Positions 55,394-64,000 of a stretch of DNA of 64,000 bases are shown here, in pieces; the first letter of the stretch is position 1; the number at the start of each line of letters is the position of its first letter. The position numbers and the translations under genes were made by a program. The notes beneath the pieces were generated by a model that worked only from the letters and a program-made list of their open reading frames with translations, was not told where the DNA came from and did not search any database. Origin of the DNA: Mesostigma viride (lineage: Eukaryota > Streptophyta > Mesostigmatophyceae > Mesostigmatales > Mesostigmataceae); the NCBI GenBank assembly GCA_009746045.1, contig RPFO01001908.1, positions 1-64,000 on the forward strand, in the 5' to 3' direction.

Positions 55394-55745
55394 GTCGCGT
55401 CTGCGTGCCACAATCTCCGGCGCCACCATGGCGGCTGGCCACTCAGCTTAATTTGGTAAAACCCAAATGAGCTGAGCTGACGTGCCTGCCTTAACTGCAT
55501 GCCCTGTGGGGTGGGCGAGGACCTGTCCCATGATTAATGAGCTGACGTGCCTGCCTTAACTGCAGGCCCTGTGGGGTGGGCGAGGACCTGTCCCATGATT
55601 AATCATGGGACAGGTCCTCGCCCACCCCACAGGGCATGCAGTTAAGGCAGGCACGTCAGCTCAGCTCATTTGGGTTTTACCAAATTGAGCTGAGTGGCCA
55701 GCCGCCATGGTGGCGCCGGAGATTGTGGCACGCAGACGCGACAGC
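55394..55745. repeat. Imperfect palindrome with an internal 65-bp tandem duplication
   Basis: Centred at 55600/55601 in TCCCATGATTAATCATGGGA. The right arm (55601-55742) is the reverse complement of the left, but the left arm holds an extra 65-bp unit: GAGCTGACGTGCCTGCCTTA starts at 55474 and again at 55539. Outer ends are GTCGCGTCTGCGTGCC and GGCACGCAGACGCGAC. Frames in the two arms are mirror copies and not credible genes. Confidence 0.9.
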
Positions 55746-55824
55746 TGTCACGGACGCGAGCTATGTCATCCGGGCGCCCACTATGCACAAGACCGGTGAC
55801 GTGCGCAAGGAATTTGTTCATGTG

Positions 55825-55891
55825 CTGAAATGAAAATGTTCCATTACTCGAAGAGACTAGCTCCATCTGCAAAGGAACATTTTCATTTCAG
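55825..55891. repeat. 18-bp perfect inverted repeat, 31-bp loop
   Basis: CTGAAATGAAAATGTTCC (55825-55842) and GGAACATTTTCATTTCAG (55874-55891) are exact reverse complements. It could be the ends of a tiny element or a hairpin. It lies 80 bp downstream of the preceding palindrome. Confidence 0.85.
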
Positions 55892-56700
55892 CAAAGAGAG
55901 ACTGTGTGCAGTTTTCTGGGGAAGACTAGCACACATAGTGGCCTGATCAACCATTAAGTCTTTCAGATTAGACCGTTGCTACTTGGTAGTGGTTGTGGCT
56001 GTTTATGTCATATCACACTAGGTCGGTCACAGCGTTTTTGGCAAGCCACGCAGGCTGTGCCAACACGGGCGTCGACACCGACGGGCAGGAGCTCTCCAGG
56101 GTCGATACCACCATCAACATGTCAGGAACTGACCCCACAGCATCAGGCAGTGGTGGGTCAGCGCCGGCAGCTACGGGCGGTCAAGCAACTGACCCGCCCA
56201 GCGGTCGTCTCGGCACTAGTGCGTACACCGCTTTGTTAGGTAATTAATTAATTAATTAAGGGGAGGTGGCACCCCAAAACCCAAAAAATCTGACATATGC
56301 TAATATCACTTGAAATTCATTTGCACAATGCTGAATTATGATTGGGGGCACTAAATAACATCTCTAGTGAGTTGTCCATGCACTTGTTGGGGGTACTACC
56401 CCCATATATACGCCAATAATGCGCTATAAATAGCAAAAGACGCTAATTAGGGCTGAGTATGCCCCAGCCAATGCACTTATTTGTTGGCTACCAAAAATCA
56501 AGGTCATATAGTTCCCTGAGTTTGTAGCTTGCTGAGCTATTTACATCATGGAAATGGCAAAACCTTGAACAGTTATTAATTTTCCCGCAAAACAGGTCAT
56601 TTTTTACCGGACATTGGGAATATACATATCATAAACACTTCCGATAAGGCCACAAAATCAACAAAAATTCCGGCTAACAGGGGGACAGCAGTGTTCCAAG
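55892..56700. other. No gene firmly recognised
   Basis: A short GC-rich open piece (about 56030-56245; MSGTDPTASGSGGSAPAATG) ends near a TTAATTAATTAATTAA run at 56242. It may be a low-complexity exon. The remainder is AT-rich with no signal. Confidence 0.35.
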
Positions 56701-56789
56701 TCCCAGGTCATTCCGACAAGGCTAGCTCAAGTTATTGCGTCAGACGTGTTTTAAAAAAAATGCCCGCTAAAACAGAAAATGTCACTATA

Positions 56790-57068
56790 TCAGCCCTTGT
56801 AAGCATCCTGCACAAGGCAGGCAGGGCAAAACCAATCCCCCTTGGGCTCCTTAGTCAACGGGGGGTCAGCGCAGCACCCATGCAGTCCTCCCTTGCACCC
56901 GAATGTGCTGCACAGCAGGAAAGGGACACCGTCAATTTCATCCGGGGAAGCACATGCAAGGCAAGGAATATTATCAACATCATTCTCATCATCACTACTA
57001 CCTTCCCCATCGTCCCCCTGCCCCTCCCTTTGCATCACGTCGTGGCAGCCACCCTTAACACAGGTCAT
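56790..57068 (-). CDS. PHD-finger exon / small PHD protein (92 codons)
   Basis: It reads an acidic start (GDDGEGSSDDENDVDN) and then a C4HC3 finger: CLAC (C-x2-C), LLCSTFGC (C-x4-C), LHGCC (H-x2-C), and WFCPAC (C-x2-C). Intervals fit a PHD zinc finger, which reads histone H3 tails in chromatin proteins. The frame stops after DAYKG. It could be one exon of a larger gene, but no partner exon was found. The exon is bracketed by a direct repeat (56704 and 57061). Confidence 0.7.
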   Translation of the reverse strand: MTCVKGGCHDVMQREGQGDDGEGSSDDENDVDNIPCLACASPDEIDGVPFLLCSTFGCKGGLHGCCADPPLTKEPKGDWFCPACLVQDAYKG

Positions 57069-57109
57069 TCCGACAAGTCTTGCTCAAGTAATAAGGTTAT
57101 GCGTGCTAA

Positions 57110-58790
57110 AACCTGAACATAAGCTTAAGGGGGGGTTTCTTTGTATATGGCCACTTAGGCATGCTGTTTTCCATCCAAAAAGCCAGAAAGCATGCCCCAC
57201 TCGATCACAAAACATAAGCAAACGGCTAGGCACCACATCTTCCCTCATCTGCCCTCGGCATGGCCAACCTTGCCAGCGCAAGCATAGCAACACGATCGCT
57301 AGGCATACATGCCAAGAGAGCATACACTATACTCTACCCAAGGTTACCTTGTAAACTTCATGCTAAGAACTCAGCAAATCTATGATCAAAAGCACATATA
57401 ATTAACTCTAGCACACTGATGACGACACATGCTCAAGGTTGGGGGTCACTGTGGCACGCACTGATGGGTTTCCTAGACGACCACTCACTACCTGACAAGG
57501 CGCTAAGGACCACTCAGAAAGCAAGTAAACACAATCACACTTTACATGCCATCAACATGGATCAAATCCATGCTGAATATGTTGTGAAGTACAAAGGGGT
57601 GGCCACGCACCTCATACTCCTTCACCGTCCCTCGAGCATGGCCAGACTTATAAGTACGTGAATAGCAATAATGATGATGGCACTCACATGCATTACCAGC
57701 ATTTTCTATGTTTCTCCCACGTTAGATTGTAAGGGTTATGCCAACCAAGCTTACCAACACAGCAACAACTCCTTAACTGCACTACCCGACATGGGCAACA
57801 AACTGGAACTATGGAGGGCAAGGAACCAAGGAGATCATGGCATACAAAGCTTGTATGCAGTCAACCATGTTAACCATGGTTGGCTCAGCAACATTGCTGT
57901 CTTGTCACATCATCATAACAAGGAAAGCTCAAATAAACCAATGATGGCAGCTATCTACATGCAGTCACACGAATGCAATATCTCCAACATGATCGTCGAT
58001 TTCAAAAATTCCTTCCCTGCACGATAAAATGCAAAGAAACCAGTGGCGGCCGTTCAGCTTCTGACCGCTGTGATGCCGCTGCGAGGAAAGGGTGCGTCAC
58101 TATCACACAACAAGAAGCGTCCATACGCACAACATCCTTGCCAGAACACGTGCTATGAAATCCCTTACGCCTTCCCTAGGATCTATCGGCTGAGACTAAA
58201 GCGGATTTGATCAAGACATCAACGAAAACAAGCTAAAGCTGCCAGGTATTCGTCAACACGACGGCACGCAACGGAGAGTTAACTGGCGGAAACTGACCAA
58301 AACGAACGCAAAAAACTTCGAACGATGAGCTCTTCGAAGAAAGAACTGATAGTAGATAACAGTCGCCACAAATCTATACCTTGCCCTCGTAGATCCCTCG
58401 CCCAGGCGCGCAACAACGGCCGTTCTTCCATGGAAGGTTCCGACATGCACTGCGCAGGCCTGAAAAAATACTTACAGAGAATGGCCGAAAATGTAGCAAA
58501 AAGCACCCGTTCGGTTTAGAATTCGATGCTACCGATATGAATGCATCCTTCACGGTCAAAAAGACCCCCAAAACTGAGAATTTACTGCCGCAATCACGAA
58601 TTCTATTTTATTCCGCGCGACCAAAAAATGCAGATTACCCCCCATGCCGATGGCAGTAAAAGAAAGCAGCGATATTGTAAACCAGCCACTTGCCGCCGCA
58701 ATCCAACATCATTAAATCATCGTCTTCAACATCCAATCATTTTTTTTGCATTTCTCTAGCCCTACATTGCTAGTTTCGCCTAAACGCAGT
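57110..58790. other. AT-rich region, no gene recognised
   Basis: Several short frames below 120 codons exist on both strands without any domain signal. No repeat family from elsewhere in the window is evident. Confidence 0.45.
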
Positions 58791-58794
58791 CGCC

Positions 58795-58904
58795 ATGGCC
58801 ACTTCCGCAAGTGGTGCGCGCACGGAGCACCCACTTTTCACGGTACGGCCGGTGCCGCGAATTTTTTCGCGCGGAAAATATTCGGCGCGCCACGTCCCCT
58901 TAAT
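58795..58904 (-). repeat. Dispersed repeat shared with 54.18-54.27 kb
   Basis: On the minus strand it starts at TTAAGGGGACGTGGCGC, next to the TTAA tail of the T2 unit that follows, and matches 54176-54270. Confidence 0.55.
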
Positions 58905-59282
58905 TAAAATCATAGCTCCGTGGGGAGCATATGTAACACATAGCCCTGAGAAAGGGGCATCTATGGGTTTGTAATACAATCAGGGCGACAACCTGCAGGT
59001 GTAGGATGTACAACTATCACCTGCTCTGGGTGCACTAGGTGCACCTGCACCTCCATGGTGGTTCATGCCTCCTAATCAAGCACAGGCACCCAGGGGGGGC
59101 TTGAGGAGAGGGCCTAGAAGGCCTGCATGACATGGGGTGGAAGGTATGTGGCTAGGCTATAGCTAGGGTACACATGGCCTCTCAGCAGGGAGTAACTCCC
59201 TGCGTGGGCAAAGCATGACTCGAAATTGCTACGGCTATTGCAAGGGCGGGTGTGGGCCCGTCACGTAGGCATACATGGCCAC
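58905..59282 (-). repeat. Full-length T2 unit serving as 3' end of an ORF1 element
   Basis: Near-identical inverted copy of 41322-41700, with terminal hairpin GCTCC-GTGG-GGAGC at 58917-58930 and a TTAA-rich end at 58900-58908. It lies directly downstream (minus strand) of the ORF1 stop at 59323, so here it forms that element's 3' UTR. Confidence 0.75.
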
Positions 59283-59322
59283 GTCACTAAGCTTTCTAGT
59301 CTACACTACTGCTATATATTCC

Positions 59323-60641
59323 CTAGGCTGGGGTGGCTGGGGTGGCTGGGGCGGCAGGGGTCGCCTGCCAGGGCTTGTGGGCGACGTAGATGTCCGCCCC
59401 CTTCCAGTAGACCGGCTTCTGCCCCGCCGTCTGCCGAAGCTGGAGGTAGGTCGGCCATAGCTCCCGTCGCCGTTGTTGCTGCGTCAAGGTCAAGTCGTCG
59501 TCCAGCGTGTAGGCGGTCCCCCCAAGCCGCTTGCGACACTTGAGGAACTCCATCTTATCCGCCATGGTGTCAAAGGTGAGGAGCAAGGGGGAGGGGCCGG
59601 CCTTACCCCGCGAGCGGGGAAGGCGGGTCACCCCCGCGGCTTGCCCTTACCAGTGATAGCCATGGGGACAAGGATTTTGTTCTCAAACGCCAGGGCAAGG
59701 GTCTCGGAGGTCTCGTCCTGCAGCGGGTCGAAGTGCTTGACTATGACGTTAAGGCTGCGCTTGGCGAGCTCGGCCTCCTCGCGGAGGTCTAGCGTCTGCT
59801 GCTTAAGCTGGGCGGCGACGGCGGAGGTGGTGGAGGTGGCGTGCTGCTTAAGCATGTCCGCCCAGGTCGGGATGCCGGGAGGAGCATCGCCGGCAGGGCC
59901 AGCAGGGGCTGGCCGAGCGGTGATGTCCTTCACCGCCTGGGCAGTGATGCCGGCGGTGTTCTGCAAGCATTCGATGGCTATGGCATTGTCCTGCAGGCGC
60001 TTGTCGATGGCGAGGAGCTGGGCGGTGAGGGCTTCGGTTGTGGTGGAGGTGGCGGCGAGGAGCTTGGAGGTGGCGGTGGTGGTGGAGGAGAGGAGGGGAA
60101 GCTCGGCAGCCAGCGTGCCGCCCATGGCCGCCACATCTGCGGCCAGGGGTGTCACGTGCTGTGCGATGGCCTTGTTGATGATGGAGCGAATTTCGGAGGT
60201 GGAGGGGGGGGCCCAGATCTCGGCGACAGAGCGCCCGAGAAGGCAGCAGAGGGCGAGGAGCTGAAGGCGGGGGCGGGAGTAGCGGGACTCGTGATCCGGG
60301 TGATAAAAATCACCACGGGTAGGCGTAATGATGCGACGTTGGACGTAAAAGTGCTTGCACAGGGCACGAAGCGAGGTGCGCGTCCCGTAGAACACGGCTT
60401 TCATAAACTCGATGGGATCTGCTTGGCCTTGTGTCCACCAGGCCGCTGATTTGGCGTCAAAGTCGATTTCTTTCCAGCCCGGCTCGTCAGGGGGCGGATC
60501 CTCAGGGCGACTGCGTTTAGGCTCAGGCGATGCCGAGGGCGAGGCAAGTCCGTGAGGGGGCTGGGCCTGCACGACTAGTGTCACCGTTGCCTTCCGGGCT
60601 TGAGGGCGAATCTGCTGCCGAAGCTGCAGACGGACTTTCAT
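59323..60641 (-). pseudogene. LINE ORF1-like protein, copy 3, one frameshift
   Basis: It starts MKVRLQLRQQIRPQARKATV at 60641. The N-terminal part is basic and Pro-rich (SPSASPEPKRSRP, as in copy 1), then comes a helical middle (RPRLQLLALCCLLGRSVAEI), a Thr/Ala-rich coiled-coil stretch, then KRSLNVIVKHFDPL. A one-base shift in a G-run near 59630 separates the RRM-like end (VTRLPRSRGKAG, LLLTFDTMADKMEFLKCRKR, TLDDDLTLTQQQRRRELW, VYWKGADI). It is the least damaged of the three ORF1 copies. The 3' tail is the T2 unit and there is no ORF2. Confidence 0.7.
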
Positions 60642-60691
60642 TGCCGAGCGCAGCCGCCAGGCTGCGTTGCGGCAAGGGGCGTTTGCTCGTC

Positions 60692-63600
60692 ATGTTAGGT
60701 AATGGAGCGCCTTCCCTTTCTTCGGCAGGGGACGGTGGTGCTCTTACCCAAGTGCTGCGCCTGCTGCAAGAGCAAGCGGCAGAGCTGGCGGCACTCCGAG
60801 CTCAGCAAGCGACGCAGTTATCGCAACAGGCGACGCTTGTTGAAGAAACTGTGCGACTTGCTTTGGAGCGCGCGGAATCTACGGCTGAAGCGAGGCGTGC
60901 TACGGAGCGCGCTGAGCAACGGCGGCAGGCGGAGGCAACCACGGAAGCTGCACGCGCCTGCCAAGCTGCGGCCCAACGCGACGCCGAGGCCAGGCAGGCT
61001 GCCGACGAGGAGGCCGCTGCCGAGGAAGCGCGGCGACATGAGGCGCTGCGCGACCAACGCGGACACTTCGACGAAGAGCGCAGTGGGACAGGTCCACTAC
61101 GCAACGTTGAGCCCAGTCAGCCACGCGTCGGACCAAGCGGTCAACGGCGGGGCGACGGGGAAATGGCGCAGGATGACGAGCTGCAGCCGAACGTCGGTCG
61201 GGTAGGCACCCGGTCGACTGCCGACGCATCTTATACGCTGGGGGGGAACCTACGGGCACCCAACCAAGGCACGTTATCGTGGCGCGGCGGGTATGGTGCA
61301 GCCCCCAGGGGGGGAGCATCAGGTGGCTTGTTTAGCACAGGTCGGCCACCCATGACGGCGGCAGCAACGCCGTTGGGTGGCACCGCAGGGCGGCCCAGGC
61401 TTGGCGGCACTCGGTCAGACTTCGGCTGGGGCCAAGTCGATCGGGAGGTAGCCAGCATACCATGGGGTGAGGGCGACGACGTCCAGCGACCCCACCGCAT
61501 GCCGTACGGCGTGCATGGCGAATCCACTCGTGTGCCATCGCTGCCCAAGGTGGAGCTTCGCGAGAAGTTCACCTCAGCAGGCACGGGTGCGACTTTAGAG
61601 GAAGCCTATGAGCTCTTCCGAGCTCATTGTAACACTTATCGTTATGCCTCGGGGTATCCTCTTCGCCATGAGATGGTGATGGATTTTATTCACCTTTTTT
61701 TCCATGACCTGACCAAGAAGAAGGTCCAGGTTTTGGTCCAGCATTACCGAGCGCTCGTGGACCGATGTCATCGCACGGACATATGGTTTGCGCTCACGGA
61801 CATGGGCACACCGGATCTCGACTCGATCATCTTCGATGTCGACCCGGCAGAGCAGCTGTGGCAGCAACTGCGGCTGGAGTACCCAGTTGAGCACGTCAAG
61901 GCCATCGCGGAATGGAATGGAGCGTTCACCGTCGCCGAGGGTGAGGATCCGGCTTTCTCCCTTGACCGGCTTCTCGCGTTTGCGGGCAAAGTGCCTGATT
62001 ATACGCAGACCAAGGCTTGCCGGTTATGGCGGAGTGCAGTGCCCCTGCTGGCCATCGATCTTCCGGAGCCGCCCGGTGGGGAGTGGACTTTGGTGACTCT
62101 CTGTGCAGCATTCAAGCGGCTGCTCAGGAAGCGTGCGGAAGGCGAGAAGGGTATCTCGTCTGAGCTGGCTGAGATGCGCAAGAAGATGGCTGAGATGGAG
62201 AAGGCCATCGCGGTCAAGGGTGGCCAGCGGCTGCCTGGTGCGGGGCGCGGTGAATATGTCGGCACTCAGGGTGGTGGCAACGCCGGTCACGGGGGCAGCG
62301 GCGGTGGCGGTCAGGGTGGCAGCGGCGGTGGCGGTCAGGGTGGCAGCGGCGGTGTCAGTCGTGGTGGCGGCGGCAGTGGCTACGGTGGTCGGGGTCGCGG
62401 TGGTGGTCGAGGCGGAGGCGGTCGTCCGCCGTCATCGGATGGGACTCAGGAGGCGCAGGGCGTGCAAGGCGCGCTGGGCGCACCCACCCCGTCACGCGGT
62501 AAATGTTACCTTTGCGACAAGGATGGGCACCTTAGTCGCGAGTGTCCAAGCCGCTGCACGAAGCCGCATGGGGCAGACACGAAGTGGCACCTGATGAACA
62601 AGTGTCCAGCCGCGGGCATCAAGACGGTCCACTTCGCCGAGATGGCGGGCAAGACCGACTCGATGGAAGCCCAGGTGGCTGCCATCAAGCATGGTGAGGA
62701 GGCGACGGCGCCCCCCAACCAATTCGCGACGGTGTACCGGGAGGACCCATTCTGGGCGCCCATGCCGGGTGACGTCGAGATCAACGCTGCGGAGGCTACC
62801 AAAGGCAAGCAGGCACGCAGCCCGCTTTCTTTTCAGCAGGCACCCATGTTGCCTGCCGGGCAGTTGCCCGCGTCCTTTTCCATGCCGCTGGCTGGGGTGC
62901 AATCTGCTTTTGAGCATGCGAACCCTGCTGGGCTGGAGCAGCGTAGGCGATTGGCGCCTGTGTACCCAATGCCGTTCATTGTGGACGTACCCATGTTTTC
63001 AGCACGGCAGGTGGTCGACACCTTCGGGCAGAAGGGGGTTGAGTGGCTGGGGTCGGTTGTGTCCGAGATCCAGTTGTTCGCAGATGGGCATGATGTGCGC
63101 ACCTTGCGCAATTCTGAGTCCGTCACCTACGGGCGTCAGCCGGTAGAAGCCGCAGTGCCCGTGGTGCAAGCGGGAGTGGTCAGCACAAGTAGCCAGCAGC
63201 GCACTAGTGCAGTTCCCCAGGTTCCCACGGTGGTTCCATACCCCAATGGTGAGCCGTCCATAGCGTTCCAAGCAGTTGGAGCCTGTGGAGATGTATGGAG
63301 CGACATGGTGACATGTCCGTTGGTTGGCGCAGTCAAGCTTGATAGCGGTGCTCAGCCGCTAGTCATCAGCACAGACTTGGCCACCATGCTGAACCTGACC
63401 TACGAGAACGGTGGCTTAGTGGAAAGCCCCGTGTCTGTGTCAGGTTGGCAGGGTCCGGCTAGTAAGCCGTACGCTATGACGGCGGTTAAAGTCAACGTGA
63501 TTTTCAATCCGTTGCGCGCCTCTAGCATGACCACCGTGTCCGCGTATGCGCTGGTGGTCAACAAGTGTGGATATTCCGCACTACTCGGGGTGGATGTCCT

Positions 63601-64000
63601 TGCTCGCGCCATGGTTCAGGTGGACTATAGGGCGGAGGAGGCATCTTACATCCCTGATTGGGATGGGGCTGGCCTGAAGCGGGCCAGTGTGCCGGTCTCA
63701 TGCTTCAGTTCTTCAGCCGGGGCTGCACGCCTCAACCCTTCCGCGGCTGCGGGCGTGGTGGAGGTCAGCATGGTGGAGGTACGGGCGGCGGGCTCATCGG
63801 CGTGGGACAAGCATCGGACGGTGCTGCCTCAGCCAACGGCGAGCATTGCCAAGATGCGCACGCAGTGGTCGCTGGATGCTGTGACGTCCACGCGGCAGCT
63901 GGCTATGCGCAAGCGGGTGACTGAAGCCGTCATCACCATTCCTCAGATGGCCAGCCATGGCCTCACTTTGGTGCAACCGGGTGTCTCGGAGGCCCAAGGT
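60692..64000 (+). CDS. LTR-retrotransposon gag-protease ORF, intact and open to the window end (at least 1103 codons)
   Basis: The frame from ATG at 60692 has no stop to 64000. Parts: Ala/Glu/Arg-rich coiled coil (residues about 20-125), Gly-rich linker, capsid-like helical region (about 290-480; LEEAYELFRAHCNTY, HEMVMDFIHLFFHDL), Gly/Arg-rich RGG-type segment (about 525-580), zinc knuckle CYLCDKDGHLSREC from residue 605 (C-x2-C-x4-H-x4-C) followed by a second Cys/His cluster (CTKPHG, WHLMNKC), and an aspartic protease with VKLDSGAQPLVIS (Asp at about 884) and ALLGVDVL (about 964). After the protease the frame continues with IPQMASHGLTLVQPG. RT should follow outside the window. The start lies at the edge of the LINE ORF1 leader, so the original N-terminus may have been replaced. 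Confidence 0.8.
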   Translation, partial: MLGNGAPSLSSAGDGGALTQVLRLLQEQAAELAALRAQQATQLSQQATLVEETVRLALERAESTAEARRATERAEQRRQAEATTEAARACQAAAQRDAEARQAADEEAAAEEARRHEALRDQRGHFDEERSGTGPLRNVEPSQPRVGPSGQRRGDGEMAQDDELQPNVGRVGTRSTADASYTLGGNLRAPNQGTLSWRGGYGAAPRGGASGGLFSTGRPPMTAAATPLGGTAGRPRLGGTRSDFGWGQVDREVASIPWGEGDDVQRPHRMPYGVHGESTRVPSLPKVELREKFTSAGTGATLEEAYELFRAHCNTYRYASGYPLRHEMVMDFIHLFFHDLTKKKVQVLVQHYRALVDRCHRTDIWFALTDMGTPDLDSIIFDVDPAEQLWQQLRLEYPVEHVKAIAEWNGAFTVAEGEDPAFSLDRLLAFAGKVPDYTQTKACRLWRSAVPLLAIDLPEPPGGEWTLVTLCAAFKRLLRKRAEGEKGISSELAEMRKKMAEMEKAIAVKGGQRLPGAGRGEYVGTQGGGNAGHGGSGGGGQGGSGGGGQGGSGGVSRGGGGSGYGGRGRGGGRGGGGRPPSSDGTQEAQGVQGALGAPTPSRGKCYLCDKDGHLSRECPSRCTKPHGADTKWHLMNKCPAAGIKTVHFAEMAGKTDSMEAQVAAIKHGEEATAPPNQFATVYREDPFWAPMPGDVEINAAEATKGKQARSPLSFQQAPMLPAGQLPASFSMPLAGVQSAFEHANPAGLEQRRRLAPVYPMPFIVDVPMFSARQVVDTFGQKGVEWLGSVVSEIQLFADGHDVRTLRNSESVTYGRQPVEAAVPVVQAGVVSTSSQQRTSAVPQVPTVVPYPNGEPSIAFQAVGACGDVWSDMVTCPLVGAVKLDSGAQPLVISTDLATMLNLTYENGGLVESPVSVSGWQGPASKPYAMTAVKVNVIFNPLRASSMTTVSAYALVVNKCGYSALLGVDVLARAMVQVDYRAEEASYIPDWDGAGLKRASVPVSCFSSSAGAARLNPSAAAGVVEVSMVEVRAAGSSAWDKHRTVLPQPTASIAKMRTQWSLDAVTSTRQLAMRKRVTEAVITIPQMASHGLTLVQPGVSEAQG

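Noticed and set aside
55318-55833. Mirror-image 60-codon proteins around 55.4 and 55.7 kb
   Set aside because: They are the same short frame read from both arms of a palindrome, with no domain content.

Overview
This is a repeat-dense eukaryotic nuclear window. Several recognisable genes have GT-AG introns, some exons are GC-rich, intergenic DNA is AT-richer, and retroelements of four kinds (Ty3/gypsy with chromodomain integrase, Ty1/copia, LINE with ORF1/ORF2, and a restriction-like-endonuclease LINE) are mixed with kilobase-scale microsatellites. A green alga (chlorophyte or prasinophyte type) fits best, because algal genomes of this kind combine GT29 sialyltransferase-like genes, sulfotransferases, chromoviruses and such repeats. 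That placement is inference; nothing here names the species.

Layout. 0.5-2.3 kb: two-exon GT29 sialyltransferase-like gene with a CT/CCCT microsatellite in its intron. 2.6-9.7 kb: LINE territory, with ORF2 C-terminal fragments and ORF1-only elements ending in a small hairpin plus (TTAA)n. 9.9-17.3 kb: Ty3/gypsy chromovirus on the minus strand with a 331-bp LTR and polypurine tract, an unexpected long ORF downstream of the chromo-integrase, and a 1.7-kb TTAA-flanked DNA element inserted so exactly that removing it restores the pol frame. 17.3-18.6 kb: gag zinc-knuckle fragment and a BAH-like exon. 19.5-23.2 kb: GGAG/GGAT minisatellite in what looks like an intron of a minus-strand coiled-coil gene (23.4-25.1 kb). 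27.7-31.4 kb: 5'-truncated copia element with apparent order integrase-protease-RT-RNase H. 32.7-35.3 kb: 2.6-kb palindrome with an OTU cysteine protease gene on each arm. 36.3-37.4 kb: (TCAC)n array. 37.6-42.4 kb: second TTAA-flanked element, a LINE ORF2, SINE-like tails, and a small retroposed tail with a 13-bp target duplication. 43.3-44.4 kb: minus-strand gene with Cys/His motifs. 45 kb: two copies of a repeat also found at the palindrome centre. 46.8-49 kb: LINE with RT, zinc finger and restriction-like endonuclease. 51.4-54.1 kb: carbohydrate sulfotransferase. 54.5-57.1 kb: retroelement-like fragment, small palindromes, PHD finger. 58.9-64 kb: a third ORF1-only LINE, then an intact LTR-retrotransposon gag-protease ORF running off the window.

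The host-type genes (sialyltransferase-like, sulfotransferase, BAH-like, PHD, OTU, two uncharacterised) form no operon or pathway, although the first two both act on glycans. The clearest system-level signal is in the retroelements: autonomous LINE fragments, ORF1-only elements and SINE-like units all end in a hairpin with a CTCC stem and mostly a CAAC loop, followed by a TTAA-rich tail. This suggests a shared mobilisation machinery recognising that 3' end.
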